Below the pieces are notes generated by a model. That model was not told the origin of the DNA and did not search any database. It worked only from the letters and a program-made list of their open reading frames with translations. A DNA stretch of 6,186 bases, from NCBI GenBank assembly GCA_003500165.1, contig DNSZ01000313.1, forward strand, positions 1 through 6,186, given 5' to 3'. This document shows positions 1-6,186 of this stretch, in pieces. The position numbers and the translations under genes are program-made. Source of the DNA: Paracoccaceae bacterium (GTDB lineage Bacteria; Pseudomonadota; Alphaproteobacteria; Rhodobacterales; Rhodobacteraceae). How positions within the stretch are numbered: position 1 is the first letter of the stretch; every line of letters begins with the position of its first letter.

Positions 1-3
1 CCG

Positions 4-849
4 ATGACACCGCCCCCCTTTCGCCTGATCCGGCCCGCCCGCCCCGCCAGCGCGGTCGTGTTCGCCTCGCCCCATTCGGGCGATCACTACGCGCCCGCGC
101 TGCTGGCGCGAACCGACCTCGATCCGGTCGCGCTGCGGTCGTCGGAGGATGCCTTTGTCGACCGGCTGTTCGACACGGCGCCGGACCATGGCGCGCCGCT
201 GCTGGCCGCGGTGATGCCGCGCGCCTTCATCGATCTCAACCGCGATGCGCGCGAACTCGATCCCGCGGTCATCGACGGCGTCCACGCCGACCCCTGCAAC
301 GCCCGGATCAGCGCCGGGCTTGGGGTGATTCCGCGGGTCGTCGGGCAGGGCCGGCGGATCTGGCGCGGGCGGATCAGCCGGGCCGAGGCGCTGGACCGGA
401 TCGCACGCTGGCACAGCCCCTATCATGCCCGGCTCGAGGCGCTGATGATGGCAGCACAGGGGGCGCATGGTGTCGCGATCCTGATCGATTGCCATTCGAT
501 GCCGGGCGAGGGGTTCGGCACCGATGCGATGCCCGACATCGTTCTTGGCGATCGGTTCGGTGCCGCTTGCGCGCCCTGGGTGATCGAGACCGCCGAGGCT
601 GCCTTTGCCACCGCCGGTTTCACGGTCGGGCGCAACGTGCCCTTTGCCGGCGCCTATTCCACGCAACGCTATGGCCGGCCCGCGGCGGGCTGGCACGCGC
701 TGCAGGTCGAGATTCGCCGCGGTCTCTACATGGACGAGGCGACAGTGCGCCCGCATGCGGGTTTTGCAGCGTTGCGCGCCCGCCTGTCGGCGGTGATCGC
801 GGAACTGGCGGGCATGGCCGGCCAGGCCCTGCCGGTGGCTGCGGAATAA
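4..849 (+). CDS. N-formylglutamate amidohydrolase (FGase / HutG-like deformylase)
   Basis: Predicted cytoplasmic metal-dependent hydrolase of the N-formylglutamate amidohydrolase family, which splits N-formyl-L-glutamate into formate and glutamate, the last step of one histidine degradation route. The 281-residue protein shows the family hallmarks in order: FASPHSG (residues 20-26), SSEDAFVD (46-53), LNRDARELDP (78-87), IDCHSMP (161-167), RNVPFAGAYST (210-220) and LQVEIRRGLYMDE (233-245). By analogy with related amidohydrolases, H24, E48 and H164 are likely metal ligands and E236 is probably in the active site; that is inference. The length is normal. The ATG lies 4 bases from the window edge, so its ribosome binding site cannot be seen, but the N-terminus matches the usual family start shortly before the VVFASPHSG strand. 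No other hut gene is in the window, so substrate and pathway are uncertain and I give no symbol. It converges on the minus-strand hydrolase gene. Confidence 0.9.
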   Translation: MTPPPFRLIRPARPASAVVFASPHSGDHYAPALLARTDLDPVALRSSEDAFVDRLFDTAPDHGAPLLAAVMPRAFIDLNRDARELDPAVIDGVHADPCNARISAGLGVIPRVVGQGRRIWRGRISRAEALDRIARWHSPYHARLEALMMAAQGAHGVAILIDCHSMPGEGFGTDAMPDIVLGDRFGAACAPWVIETAEAAFATAGFTVGRNVPFAGAYSTQRYGRPAAGWHALQVEIRRGLYMDEATVRPHAGFAALRARLSAVIAELAGMAGQALPVAAE

Positions 850-852
850 TAC

Positions 853-877
853 CAACGGTCATCATCAACGACCGTTG
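853..877. terminator. Inverted repeat between convergent genes, probable bidirectional terminator
   Basis: CAACGGTC (853-860) and GACCGTTG (870-877) form a perfect 8-bp stem with a 9-nt loop. It lies 3 bp after the TAA of the amidohydrolase gene and 3 bp beyond the TAA of the opposing hydrolase gene. This position is typical of a shared terminator. The U-tracts are weak on both strands (GCGTTTACT on plus, GGTATTATT on minus), so termination efficiency is uncertain. The stem is less GC-rich than the surrounding DNA, which makes a chance origin less likely. It could also be a copy of a dispersed palindromic element. Confidence 0.65.
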
Positions 878-880
878 CGT

Positions 881-1753
881 TTACTCCGGCGCGGCCCGGT
901 TCGCGGGGTGAAATACCGACCCGATCGTGGCCGCATCGGTGGCACGCGCCGCCCGCCAGCCGCCGTCGAACCAGGCCGCAAGCGCCCCCAGCACCCGCGG
1001 GTCAACACCGATATCGTTGTGCCCCGCCCCGGGCTGTACCAGCAGCGCCAGCGGCACATCGGCCGCGCCCAGCGCCAGCGCCAGGCGACGCCCGTGGCGC
1101 GGCGGGATCAGCCGGTCGTCGTCGCCATGGATCAACAGCACCGGCACCCCGACCCGGGGTGCCAGCGCAGCATTGTCCCAGCGCGGCACGCCCGGCACCA
1201 GGCAGGCCGGCGTCAGGGTGCGCCGCGCCGCCACCGCGCAAAGCCGGTCATAGGGCGCGATCAGCACGGTCGAGGCGGTGGCGCGTTCCGCCGCCACATG
1301 CAGCGCCAGGCCCGAACCCAGGGAGTAGCCCAGCACATGCACCGGCCGCCCGGCGATATCGGGCCATCCGGAAAGCGCCTCGTGGACCCGCAACGCATCG
1401 GCCTTCAGTGCGGCTTCCGAAGCCGGGCCGGCCAGACCCTCGCCGCCGCGATAGGGCATGGCGACCACCCCGAAGCCGGCCGACACGAGCGGCTCGAGAA
1501 GGCCGCGAAACCCCGCGCGGGCGCCGTAATTTCCCATGAAGAACAGGATCACCGGCCGGTCGGGCGCACCCGGCGCCACCGCCACGGCAAGCGTGAGGCC
1601 ATCGCCAGCCGCGACATCGCGCATGGTGAAGGCCGGGTCGCGAAACGGCGTCTGGGCGAAAGGGTAGATCAGCCGCGGCGCCATCACGGCAAGCGTGCCG
1701 GTCCACAGCAGGTAAAGCGCGACCAGCGCGACGCCCCAGAATCCCCAGCTCAT
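881..1753 (-). CDS. Alpha/beta hydrolase with N-terminal membrane anchor
   Basis: A 290-residue serine hydrolase of the alpha/beta fold, resembling BEM46/YfhR-type proteins; the substrate is unknown. Residues 3-26 are hydrophobic (WGFWGVALVALYLLW and onward) and look like a single membrane anchor or uncleaved signal, with the catalytic domain after it. The strand VILFFMGN (68-75) likely carries the oxyanion-hole segment. The nucleophile elbow is GYSLGS with S144, the acid is probably D213 in LIHGDDDRLIPP (207-218), and the base is H245 in GAGHND. All three triad members are present, so an active enzyme is expected. The frame stays open well upstream into dinB, but the start is placed at 1753. 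There the ATG overlaps the dinB stop as ATGA, an AAGGGG stretch lies about 11 nt upstream, and the N-terminus then begins with the anchor. Expression is therefore probably coupled to dinB. A lipase/esterase or peptidase activity cannot be told apart from sequence. Confidence 0.85.
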   Translation of the reverse strand: MSWGFWGVALVALYLLWTGTLAVMAPRLIYPFAQTPFRDPAFTMRDVAAGDGLTLAVAVAPGAPDRPVILFFMGNYGARAGFRGLLEPLVSAGFGVVAMPYRGGEGLAGPASEAALKADALRVHEALSGWPDIAGRPVHVLGYSLGSGLALHVAAERATASTVLIAPYDRLCAVAARRTLTPACLVPGVPRWDNAALAPRVGVPVLLIHGDDDRLIPPRHGRRLALALGAADVPLALLVQPGAGHNDIGVDPRVLGALAAWFDGGWRAARATDAATIGSVFHPANRAAPE

Positions 1754-3003
1754 CGCAGGGCCCGCCCCTTGACGATCGCGGCCTTGCCGAAGCGCGCGCA
1801 AATCGCATCGGCGGCCCGTTCGGCCCCGGCCCGCCGGGCCGCGCCGGCATCGAACAGATCGCCCGCCGCGTCGGTCTCCTCGGCCGGGCAAAGCGATCCG
1901 ATGCCCACACCGATCAGCCGGAACGGCGCCAGCACCGCAAGCTGGTCGAGCAGCCCCCGCGCGGTGCGATAGATGCGGTCGGCGATCTGCGTCGGGGCAT
2001 CGAGCGTGGCGCGCCGGGTCAACAGACGATGATCGGCGCGCTTGAGTTTCAGCACCACGACCCGGCCGGCCAGGCCCTGCGCCTTGGCCCGGTCCGCGAC
2101 CTTTTCGGCCAGCCGCCACAGATGCCCGTCCAGCAGATCGGGATCGGCGATATCCTCTAAGAACGTCGTTTCGTTCGAGATGCTCTTGGCCGTGCGATCG
2201 GGCGACACGCGGCGCCCGTCGCGGCCCCAGGCCAGTTCGCCAAGCCTGGGGCCATGGCTGCCGAACCGGGCGGCCAGCGCCCGGGCATCCCAGCGGCGCA
2301 GATCGGCAAAGCTGCGAATCCCGGCCCGGGCCAGCGCCGCCTGGGCCGACGCGCCGACGCCCCAGATCATCCGCACCGGCTTGTCGGCCAGGAAATCCGC
2401 CGTCTCCGCCTGCCCGATCACCGCGAATCCGCGCGGCTTGTCGAGGTCCGAGGCAAGTTTCGCGAGGAACTTGTTGTGCGACAGCCCGACCGAGGCGGTG
2501 ATGCCCAGATCGCTCTCGATCTCGCGCACCAGACGGGCCAGCAGCAGCGCCGCCGGCGCCCCGTGCAACCGTTCGGTGCCGGTGAGGTCGAGAAACGCCT
2601 CGTCCAGCGACAAAGGCTCCACCGCCGGGGTCAGGGCCAGCATCCGCGCCTTGATCGCGCGCGAGACGGCGACATAGACCGCCATTCTGGGCCGGATCAC
2701 CACCGCATCGGGGCAACGCTTCAGCGCCTTGAACATCGGCTGGGCCGAATGCACCCCCCGGGTGCGGGCGATGTAGCAGGCGGTGGAAACCACGCCGCGC
2801 CGGCCACCGCCGATGATGACGGGTTTGCCGGCGAGCGACGGGTCGTCGCGCTTTTCCACCGCCGCATAGAAGGCGTCGCAGTCGATATGGGCGATGGTCA
2901 GTGAGTCGAGTTCAGGATGGGCGACCACGCGCGGGCTGCCGCAGCCGGGGCAACGGCGGCCGGTGTCAAACCGGGTCAGGCAATCGCGGCAGAGCGCGGG
3001 CAT
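1750..3003 (-). CDS. dinB: DNA polymerase IV (Y-family translesion polymerase DinB)
   Basis: Error-prone translesion DNA polymerase that bypasses damaged template bases. The 417-residue protein begins with a short cysteine module, CRDC (5-8) and CPGC (18-21), that looks like a zinc ribbon and is absent from E. coli DinB. The polymerase core follows: IDCDAFYAAVE (40-50) with metal ligand D41 and steric-gate Y46, LSLDEAFLDLTG (131-142) with catalytic D134 and E135, SVGLSHNKFLAKLASDLDKP (171-190), the thumb helix-hairpin-helix region around IWGVGASAQAALARAGI (213-229), and the little-finger domain from about 268 to 370. GDLFD (381-385) near the C-terminus may act as a weak beta-clamp binding motif (inference). 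The start is supported by AGGA at 3011-3014, 7 nt upstream of the ATG, and by the cysteine module lying within the reading frame. No alphaproteobacterial LexA box (GTTC-N7-GTTC) is seen in the 97 bp upstream. The stop overlaps the start of the hydrolase gene. All catalytic residues are intact. Confidence 0.95.
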   Translation of the reverse strand: MPALCRDCLTRFDTGRRCPGCGSPRVVAHPELDSLTIAHIDCDAFYAAVEKRDDPSLAGKPVIIGGGRRGVVSTACYIARTRGVHSAQPMFKALKRCPDAVVIRPRMAVYVAVSRAIKARMLALTPAVEPLSLDEAFLDLTGTERLHGAPAALLLARLVREIESDLGITASVGLSHNKFLAKLASDLDKPRGFAVIGQAETADFLADKPVRMIWGVGASAQAALARAGIRSFADLRRWDARALAARFGSHGPRLGELAWGRDGRRVSPDRTAKSISNETTFLEDIADPDLLDGHLWRLAEKVADRAKAQGLAGRVVVLKLKRADHRLLTRRATLDAPTQIADRIYRTARGLLDQLAVLAPFRLIGVGIGSLCPAEETDAAGDLFDAGAARRAGAERAADAICARFGKAAIVKGRALR

Positions 3004-3100
3004 GGCCCGATCCTACAGGGCAGCGGCGCCGCGCGGGAGTCCCTTCGCGGCACGCCCCGGCCGGGCCCCCGGCTTTCCGCCCCGATCCGGCGCGGCAAGC

Positions 3101-4855
3101 TCAATACGGCCGATAGGATTTCTCCTCGATCAGGTTCGAACCGAGCAACGTGTTGATGCGGCGCTTGAGTTCCATGCGCTTGTCGTTGGTGCGATAGACC
3201 GAACGGGCCAGTTCGACAAAGCGCGGGCCGAAATCCCCCGCGCGGTCGCAATCGCGGATATCGTCCTCGATCTCCCACAACGCTTCGTTGACGGATTTGA
3301 GGTCGGCGCTCAGCCGGTCTAGCTCGGCCGAGGCGGTCAGCGTCGCATCGCGCCGGGCGACCAGCGTCGCCAGCTCGGTCGCCACATTGGCCAGCTTGGC
3401 CGGTTCGGCGATCCGCTCGGACTTGATTTCGAGTATGGTGATCTTGTCGATCAGCTCACCCGGGGCGACGGCGACCGACACCGTGCCGCCGGTGGCCGCG
3501 AGCCGGTCGCGCAACGCGGTTTCGACCCGGGCGAACAGCGCTTCCCAATCGCCGGGCCGGGGCTGGCGGAACAGCCGCATCGACGGATACCAGGGCGTCG
3601 TCTCGGCCTCGCCATAGAGCCAGTAACCTTCCCAGGCCAACAGGTTCCAGACCGGTTTGCCAAGCGACGCCGCGACATGGACGACCGCCGAATCGGTGGT
3701 GATCATCAGGTCCATTTCCGCGATCACCGCGGCCGAATCCGCGAAATCGCGATCCGCGCCGCAGGCATCGACCACAAGCCCGGCCATGCCCGAGTCGAGG
3801 AAGGCGTCATGGGCGTCGCCCTTGTAGAGGCTGAAAAGCTGCACGCCCGGAACCTCGGCGAGGCGCAGAAAGCTTTCGGGCCGCGTCGACCGGCGGTGAT
3901 TGCCGCGATAGGTCAGGCTGCCGGTCCACAGGATACCGATCCGGAAGCGGTCGCGGAACGGCGCCACCAGACGGCGCGCGCGCGCCACGCTGTCGTCGGG
4001 CAGGGTCAGCCGGGGCGGCGGCGGCGGCGCGCCCCCCGGCATCCCGACCAGATGCGGCAGGCTCATATTCGGGGTGTAGAAATCGAACGCGTCCGAGCGC
4101 TTGACGCCCGATACCAGCCGGTCGACCCCTTCGAGATCGGCGAACAGCCGTTGCAGGGGCGGTTTCGCGATCAGCGTCACATCCGCGCCCATCTCCTTGA
4201 GCCGCGGCAGAAAGCGGGCCATCAGGATCGCGTCGCCAAACCCCTGTTCGGGCATGACCAAAAGCCGCTTGCCGTCGATCGGCTGGCCGGTCCAGCGCGG
4301 CCAGGGCGCGCCTTCGGGCAGCGCGACCTCGCCGCCGGCATAGCGCGATTCGTAGTCGCGGAAGCCGGCAGCATAGTCGCCCAGCATCAGCCGGGCAAGG
4401 CCGCGTTCCAGCTGGCCGGTTTCGTTCGGGCCAAGCCGCGCCTCGGCCGCGTCGATCAGCCGGATCGCATCCGCGTCGCGGCGCGCGGCGCGATAGATAT
4501 GGGCCAGATCGCGGATCCGGATCCAGTCGTCCGGCGCTTCGGCCAGCAGCGCGGTGCGCAGCGCGACCGCTTCGGCGATATCGCCGTGATGGCGCAACGC
4601 GGTGGCAAGGTTCGACCGCGCCGTGGTCATCCGTGGCTCGATCTCGATCGCGCGGCGATGCGCCGCGATCGCGGGTCCCAGGCGGCCCCGGCTGCGCAGC
4701 ACGGCGCCGAGATTTGTCCACGCCCCGGCATGGTCGGGCTTCCGGGCCAGAAAGCGCCGGTAGAGCGCTTCGGCCGCAGGGAAATCGCCCGCCTCGTGCC
4801 GGGCAAGCGCCTCGGCGAACAGGGACTGGGTGGTCGGCTTCGCGGGTTCGCTCAT
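3101..4855 (-). CDS. TPR / glycosyltransferase-like / DUF6165-like fusion protein
   Basis: A 584-residue three-part protein with no secretion signal. Residues about 10-140 are tetratricopeptide repeats (for example FPAAEALYRRFLARKPDHAGAW-like units near 25-46 and the next near 59-80), a likely protein-interaction module. Residues about 190-450 resemble GT9/GT41-like glycosyltransferases that follow TPRs in many bacteria: PEQGFGDAILMARFLP (202-217), ILWTGSLTYRGNHRRS (308-323), and DLMITTDSAVVHVAASLGKP (382-401) followed by TPWYPSMRLFRQ (420-431). Residues about 458-584 match my memory of the separate small family DUF6165: PGELIDKITILEIKSERI (465-482), VNEALWEIEDDIRD (522-535), ARSVYRTNDKRMELKRRIN (550-568), and the ending LLGSNLIEEKSYRPY. 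The acceptor and donor are unknown; a cell-surface glycan or flagellin-type protein target is only a guess. The start at 4855 is preceded by GAGAAGGGTGAG, a good Shine-Dalgarno region. A run of five prolines (277-281) lies between the two halves of the glycosyltransferase part. ureG is 79 bp upstream and dinB 97 bp downstream. Confidence 0.82.
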   Translation of the reverse strand: MSEPAKPTTQSLFAEALARHEAGDFPAAEALYRRFLARKPDHAGAWTNLGAVLRSRGRLGPAIAAHRRAIEIEPRMTTARSNLATALRHHGDIAEAVALRTALLAEAPDDWIRIRDLAHIYRAARRDADAIRLIDAAEARLGPNETGQLERGLARLMLGDYAAGFRDYESRYAGGEVALPEGAPWPRWTGQPIDGKRLLVMPEQGFGDAILMARFLPRLKEMGADVTLIAKPPLQRLFADLEGVDRLVSGVKRSDAFDFYTPNMSLPHLVGMPGGAPPPPPRLTLPDDSVARARRLVAPFRDRFRIGILWTGSLTYRGNHRRSTRPESFLRLAEVPGVQLFSLYKGDAHDAFLDSGMAGLVVDACGADRDFADSAAVIAEMDLMITTDSAVVHVAASLGKPVWNLLAWEGYWLYGEAETTPWYPSMRLFRQPRPGDWEALFARVETALRDRLAATGGTVSVAVAPGELIDKITILEIKSERIAEPAKLANVATELATLVARRDATLTASAELDRLSADLKSVNEALWEIEDDIRDCDRAGDFGPRFVELARSVYRTNDKRMELKRRINTLLGSNLIEEKSYRPY

Positions 4856-4934
4856 GACCGCAATCTCACCCTTCTCCCAGGGCCAGCAAGCGGGGTTTCG
4901 GCTGCCGGTGCATCAATGAACGCGGCGCCGCGAC

Positions 4935-5558
4935 CTAGGCCGCCGATGCGTCGATCCCGCCGATCGCGGCCAGATGGCGAAGCACGGCGTCGACACCCTG
5001 CCGCGCGCGCAACGAGGCAAAGACAAACGGGCGGTCGCCCCGCATCCGCGCCGCGTCGCGTTCCATCACGGCCAAATCCGCGCCGACATGCGGCGCCAGG
5101 TCGGTCTTGTTGATCACCAGAAGGTCGGATTTGGTGATCGCCGGGCCGCCCTTGCGCGGGATTTCCTCGCCCGCGGCCACATCGATGACATAGATCGTGA
5201 CATCGGCCAGTTCCGGCGAAAAGGTCGCCGACAGATTGTCGCCGCCCGATTCGATCAGCACGATCTCGATGCCGGGATGGCGCGCCGTCATCTCGGCCAC
5301 GGCAGCCAGGTTGATGCTGGCATCCTCGCGGATCGCGGTATGCGGGCATCCGCCGGTTTCCACCCCGATGATCCGGTCCAAGGGCAGCACCTGCATCCGC
5401 ATCAGCGCCTCGGCATCTTCCTGGGTGTAGATGTCGTTGGTGACCACCCCGATGGAATGGCTGTCGCGCAGCGCTTCGCAAAGCGCCGCCGTCAGCGTCG
5501 TCTTGCCGGCACCCACGGGTCCGCCGATGCCAACGCGAAGGGGGCCGTTCGGGCTCAT
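4935..5558 (-). CDS. ureG: Urease accessory GTPase UreG
   Basis: SIMIBI-class GTPase that drives nickel delivery to the urease active site with UreD/UreF/UreH and UreE. The 207-residue protein carries the P-loop GGPVGAGKTT (12-21), TNDIYTQEDAE (40-50), the metal-binding motif ETGGCPHTAIREDAS (67-81) with C71 and H73, ESGGDNLSATFSPELAD (103-119), and the guanine-specificity motif NKTD (150-153). These distinguish it from the related hydrogenase factor HypB. The length matches typical UreG (about 205 residues). The reading frame is open further upstream to 5717, but the family start, the compact N-terminus before the P-loop and the purine-rich site at 5567-5578 all support 5558. Unusually, no other urease gene adjoins it: a 2-hydroxyacid dehydrogenase lies upstream where ureF would be expected, and a TPR/glycosyltransferase gene lies downstream. 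A weak promoter-like pair in the 109-bp gap upstream (TTGATG, 17 bp, CATCCT; minus strand, 5639-5611) is not convincing alone. All motifs are intact, so it does not look like a pseudogene. Confidence 0.94.
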   Translation of the reverse strand: MSPNGPLRVGIGGPVGAGKTTLTAALCEALRDSHSIGVVTNDIYTQEDAEALMRMQVLPLDRIIGVETGGCPHTAIREDASINLAAVAEMTARHPGIEIVLIESGGDNLSATFSPELADVTIYVIDVAAGEEIPRKGGPAITKSDLLVINKTDLAPHVGADLAVMERDAARMRGDRPFVFASLRARQGVDAVLRHLAAIGGIDASAA

Positions 5559-5566
5559 CGGTTGTG

Positions 5567-5578
5567 TTTCCCTTCCCT
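5567..5578 (-). promoter_or_regulatory. Ribosome binding site deciding the ureG start
   Basis: On the minus strand this reads AGGGAAGGGAAA. Its central GGG ends 11 nt before the ATG at 5558. It supports that start over the longer open frame beginning at 5717, whose extra 53 residues have no resemblance to UreG. Confidence 0.6.
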
Positions 5579-5667
5579 GTCTGCTGCCCGACCATTGCGG
5601 ACCGGCGCGCAGGATGGACAAAAGGCCGCGCCGCATCAAGACAGGCGGTGGCCCGTCCGGCGCCGCG

Positions 5668-6186
5668 CTACAGCATCCCCGGCACCACCTGATCGGGCGG
5701 TCGGTGGCCATCGGCAAAGGTCTTGACGTTGATGATCACCTTTTCGCCCATTTCCAGCCGCCCCTCGACCGTGGCCGAGCCCATATGCGGCAGCAGCATC
5801 ACATTGGGCATGCCGCGCAGATCGGGGTTCACCTCGGCGCCGCGCTCATACACGTCCAGCCCGGCGCCCGCCAACCGGCCGGCCCGCAACTGCCGGGCCA
5901 GCGCGTTTTCGTCCACCACCTCGCCGCGCGAGGTGTTGATCAGCACCGCGGTCGATTTCATCAGCCCCAGCCGCCGGGCGTTGAGCAGATGAAACGTGGC
6001 CGGGGTGTGCGGGCAGTTGACCGACACCACATCCATCCGCGCCACCATCTGGTCGAGGTCTTCCCAATAGGTCGCGCCCAGCGCATCCTCGACCTCGCGC
6101 GCCACCCGGCGCCGGTTGTGGTAATGCACCTGCATGCCGAACGCCGCCGCGCGCCGGGCGACCGCCTGGCCGATCCGGCCCATGCC
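5668..6186 (-). CDS. D-isomer specific 2-hydroxyacid dehydrogenase (glyoxylate/hydroxypyruvate reductase-like), 5' end outside window
   Basis: The C-terminal 172 residues of an NAD(P)H-dependent 2-hydroxyacid dehydrogenase; the N-terminal half, including the start, lies beyond the right edge. Numbering from the first visible residue, the Rossmann motif is GMGRIGQAVARR (1-12). The sequence YHNRRR (22-27) at the end of the second strand has arginines that suggest NADPH preference, as in glyoxylate/hydroxypyruvate reductases (GyaR/GhrB type). VNCPHTPATFHLLN (56-69), INTSRGEVVDE (83-93) with substrate/catalytic R87, and LLPHMGSAT (131-139) with catalytic H134 follow. The usual catalytic glutamate, normally the E of an REP-type motif 18 residues before that histidine, is replaced by G116 in ERGAEVNP. 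This may be a subfamily feature. The C-terminal tail VIINVKTFADGHRPPDQVVP (150-169) is typical of alphaproteobacterial members as I recall them. The likely reaction is reduction of glyoxylate or hydroxypyruvate to glycolate or D-glycerate. The TAG stop is followed by 109 bp before ureG. Confidence 0.88.
   Translation of the reverse strand, partial: GMGRIGQAVARRAAAFGMQVHYHNRRRVAREVEDALGATYWEDLDQMVARMDVVSVNCPHTPATFHLLNARRLGLMKSTAVLINTSRGEVVDENALARQLRAGRLAGAGLDVYERGAEVNPDLRGMPNVMLLPHMGSATVEGRLEMGEKVIINVKTFADGHRPPDQVVPGML

Noticed and set aside
1754..2716. The hydrolase frame extending upstream across dinB, which could suggest a 611-residue protein.
   Set aside because: The extra part is low-complexity Arg/Gly/Ala sequence in a shifted frame over dinB. 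The hydrolase has its own ATG with an upstream purine-rich site and a membrane anchor directly after it.
3060..3073. GC hairpin GCCGGG-CC-CCCGGC in the gap between the TPR gene and dinB, considered as a terminator.
   Set aside because: The full stem leaves only a 2-nt loop, and on the minus strand, where both genes lie, no T-run follows. In DNA this GC-rich such hairpins arise often by chance.
3133..3142. GGTTCGAACC, resembling a tRNA T-arm or a LexA-type half-site palindrome.
   Set aside because: It encodes conserved residues near the end of the TPR/glycosyltransferase protein (SNLIEE region). No other tRNA parts surround it, and the spacing does not fit the GTTC-N7-GTTC SOS box.
3973..3986. 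Perfect alternating palindrome GGCGCGCGCGCGCC, a potential Z-DNA site.
   Set aside because: It lies inside a coding region and is explained by consecutive Ala/Arg codons (ARARR) in a genome of this composition.
3677..5113. A 478-codon open frame on the plus strand, antisense to the TPR/glycosyltransferase gene and ureG, and a similar 365-codon plus frame at 875-1972.
   Set aside because: Their products are rich in Arg, Gly, Ala and His with no recognisable motifs. They lie wholly opposite well-supported genes, as expected of antisense frames in GC-rich DNA.
5620..5663. Possible terminator after the 2-hydroxyacid dehydrogenase: GCGCCG and CGGCGC arms followed by TTTT on the minus strand.
   Set aside because: Only a 6-bp stem with a 24-nt loop and a 4-base T-run set a few bases away; too weak to call.

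Overview
The window is very GC-rich (about two thirds G+C by eye), with strong G/C preference at third codon positions and tightly packed genes. Gene content and protein style point to an alphaproteobacterium, most likely of the Rhodobacterales. The clues are a stand-alone N-formylglutamate amidohydrolase, a DinB with an N-terminal CxxC/CxxC extension, and a GyaR-like dehydrogenase ending in an ERGAEVNP-type motif. The assignment rests on recalled family resemblance, not on a search.

Layout. A plus-strand N-formylglutamate amidohydrolase fills the left edge (4-849). It converges on a block of five genes, all on the minus strand. The two converging units are separated by about 30 bp that holds a perfect 8-bp inverted repeat, a probable bidirectional terminator (853-877). 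Read in the direction of transcription (right to left), the block is: a 2-hydroxyacid dehydrogenase cut by the right edge (ends at 5668); urease accessory GTPase ureG (5558-4935); a three-part TPR, glycosyltransferase-like and DUF6165-like protein (4855-3101); DNA polymerase IV dinB (3003-1750); and a membrane-anchored alpha/beta hydrolase (1753-881). The hydrolase start codon overlaps the dinB stop as ATGA. The other gaps in the block are 109, 79 and 97 bp, so a single operon is possible but not shown.

How the genes work together. No single pathway is visible. DinB and the hydrolase are the only pair with a clear structural link (translational coupling). UreG normally sits among the urease structural and accessory genes, but here neither neighbour is a urease gene, so it must work with partners encoded elsewhere or is a leftover. 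The TPR/glycosyltransferase/DUF6165 protein is the least understood gene. I found no mobile element, CRISPR array, RNA gene or phage signature. This is mostly ordinary chromosomal housekeeping DNA; the main points of interest are the domain fusion, the orphan ureG, and a dehydrogenase lacking the usual catalytic glutamate.
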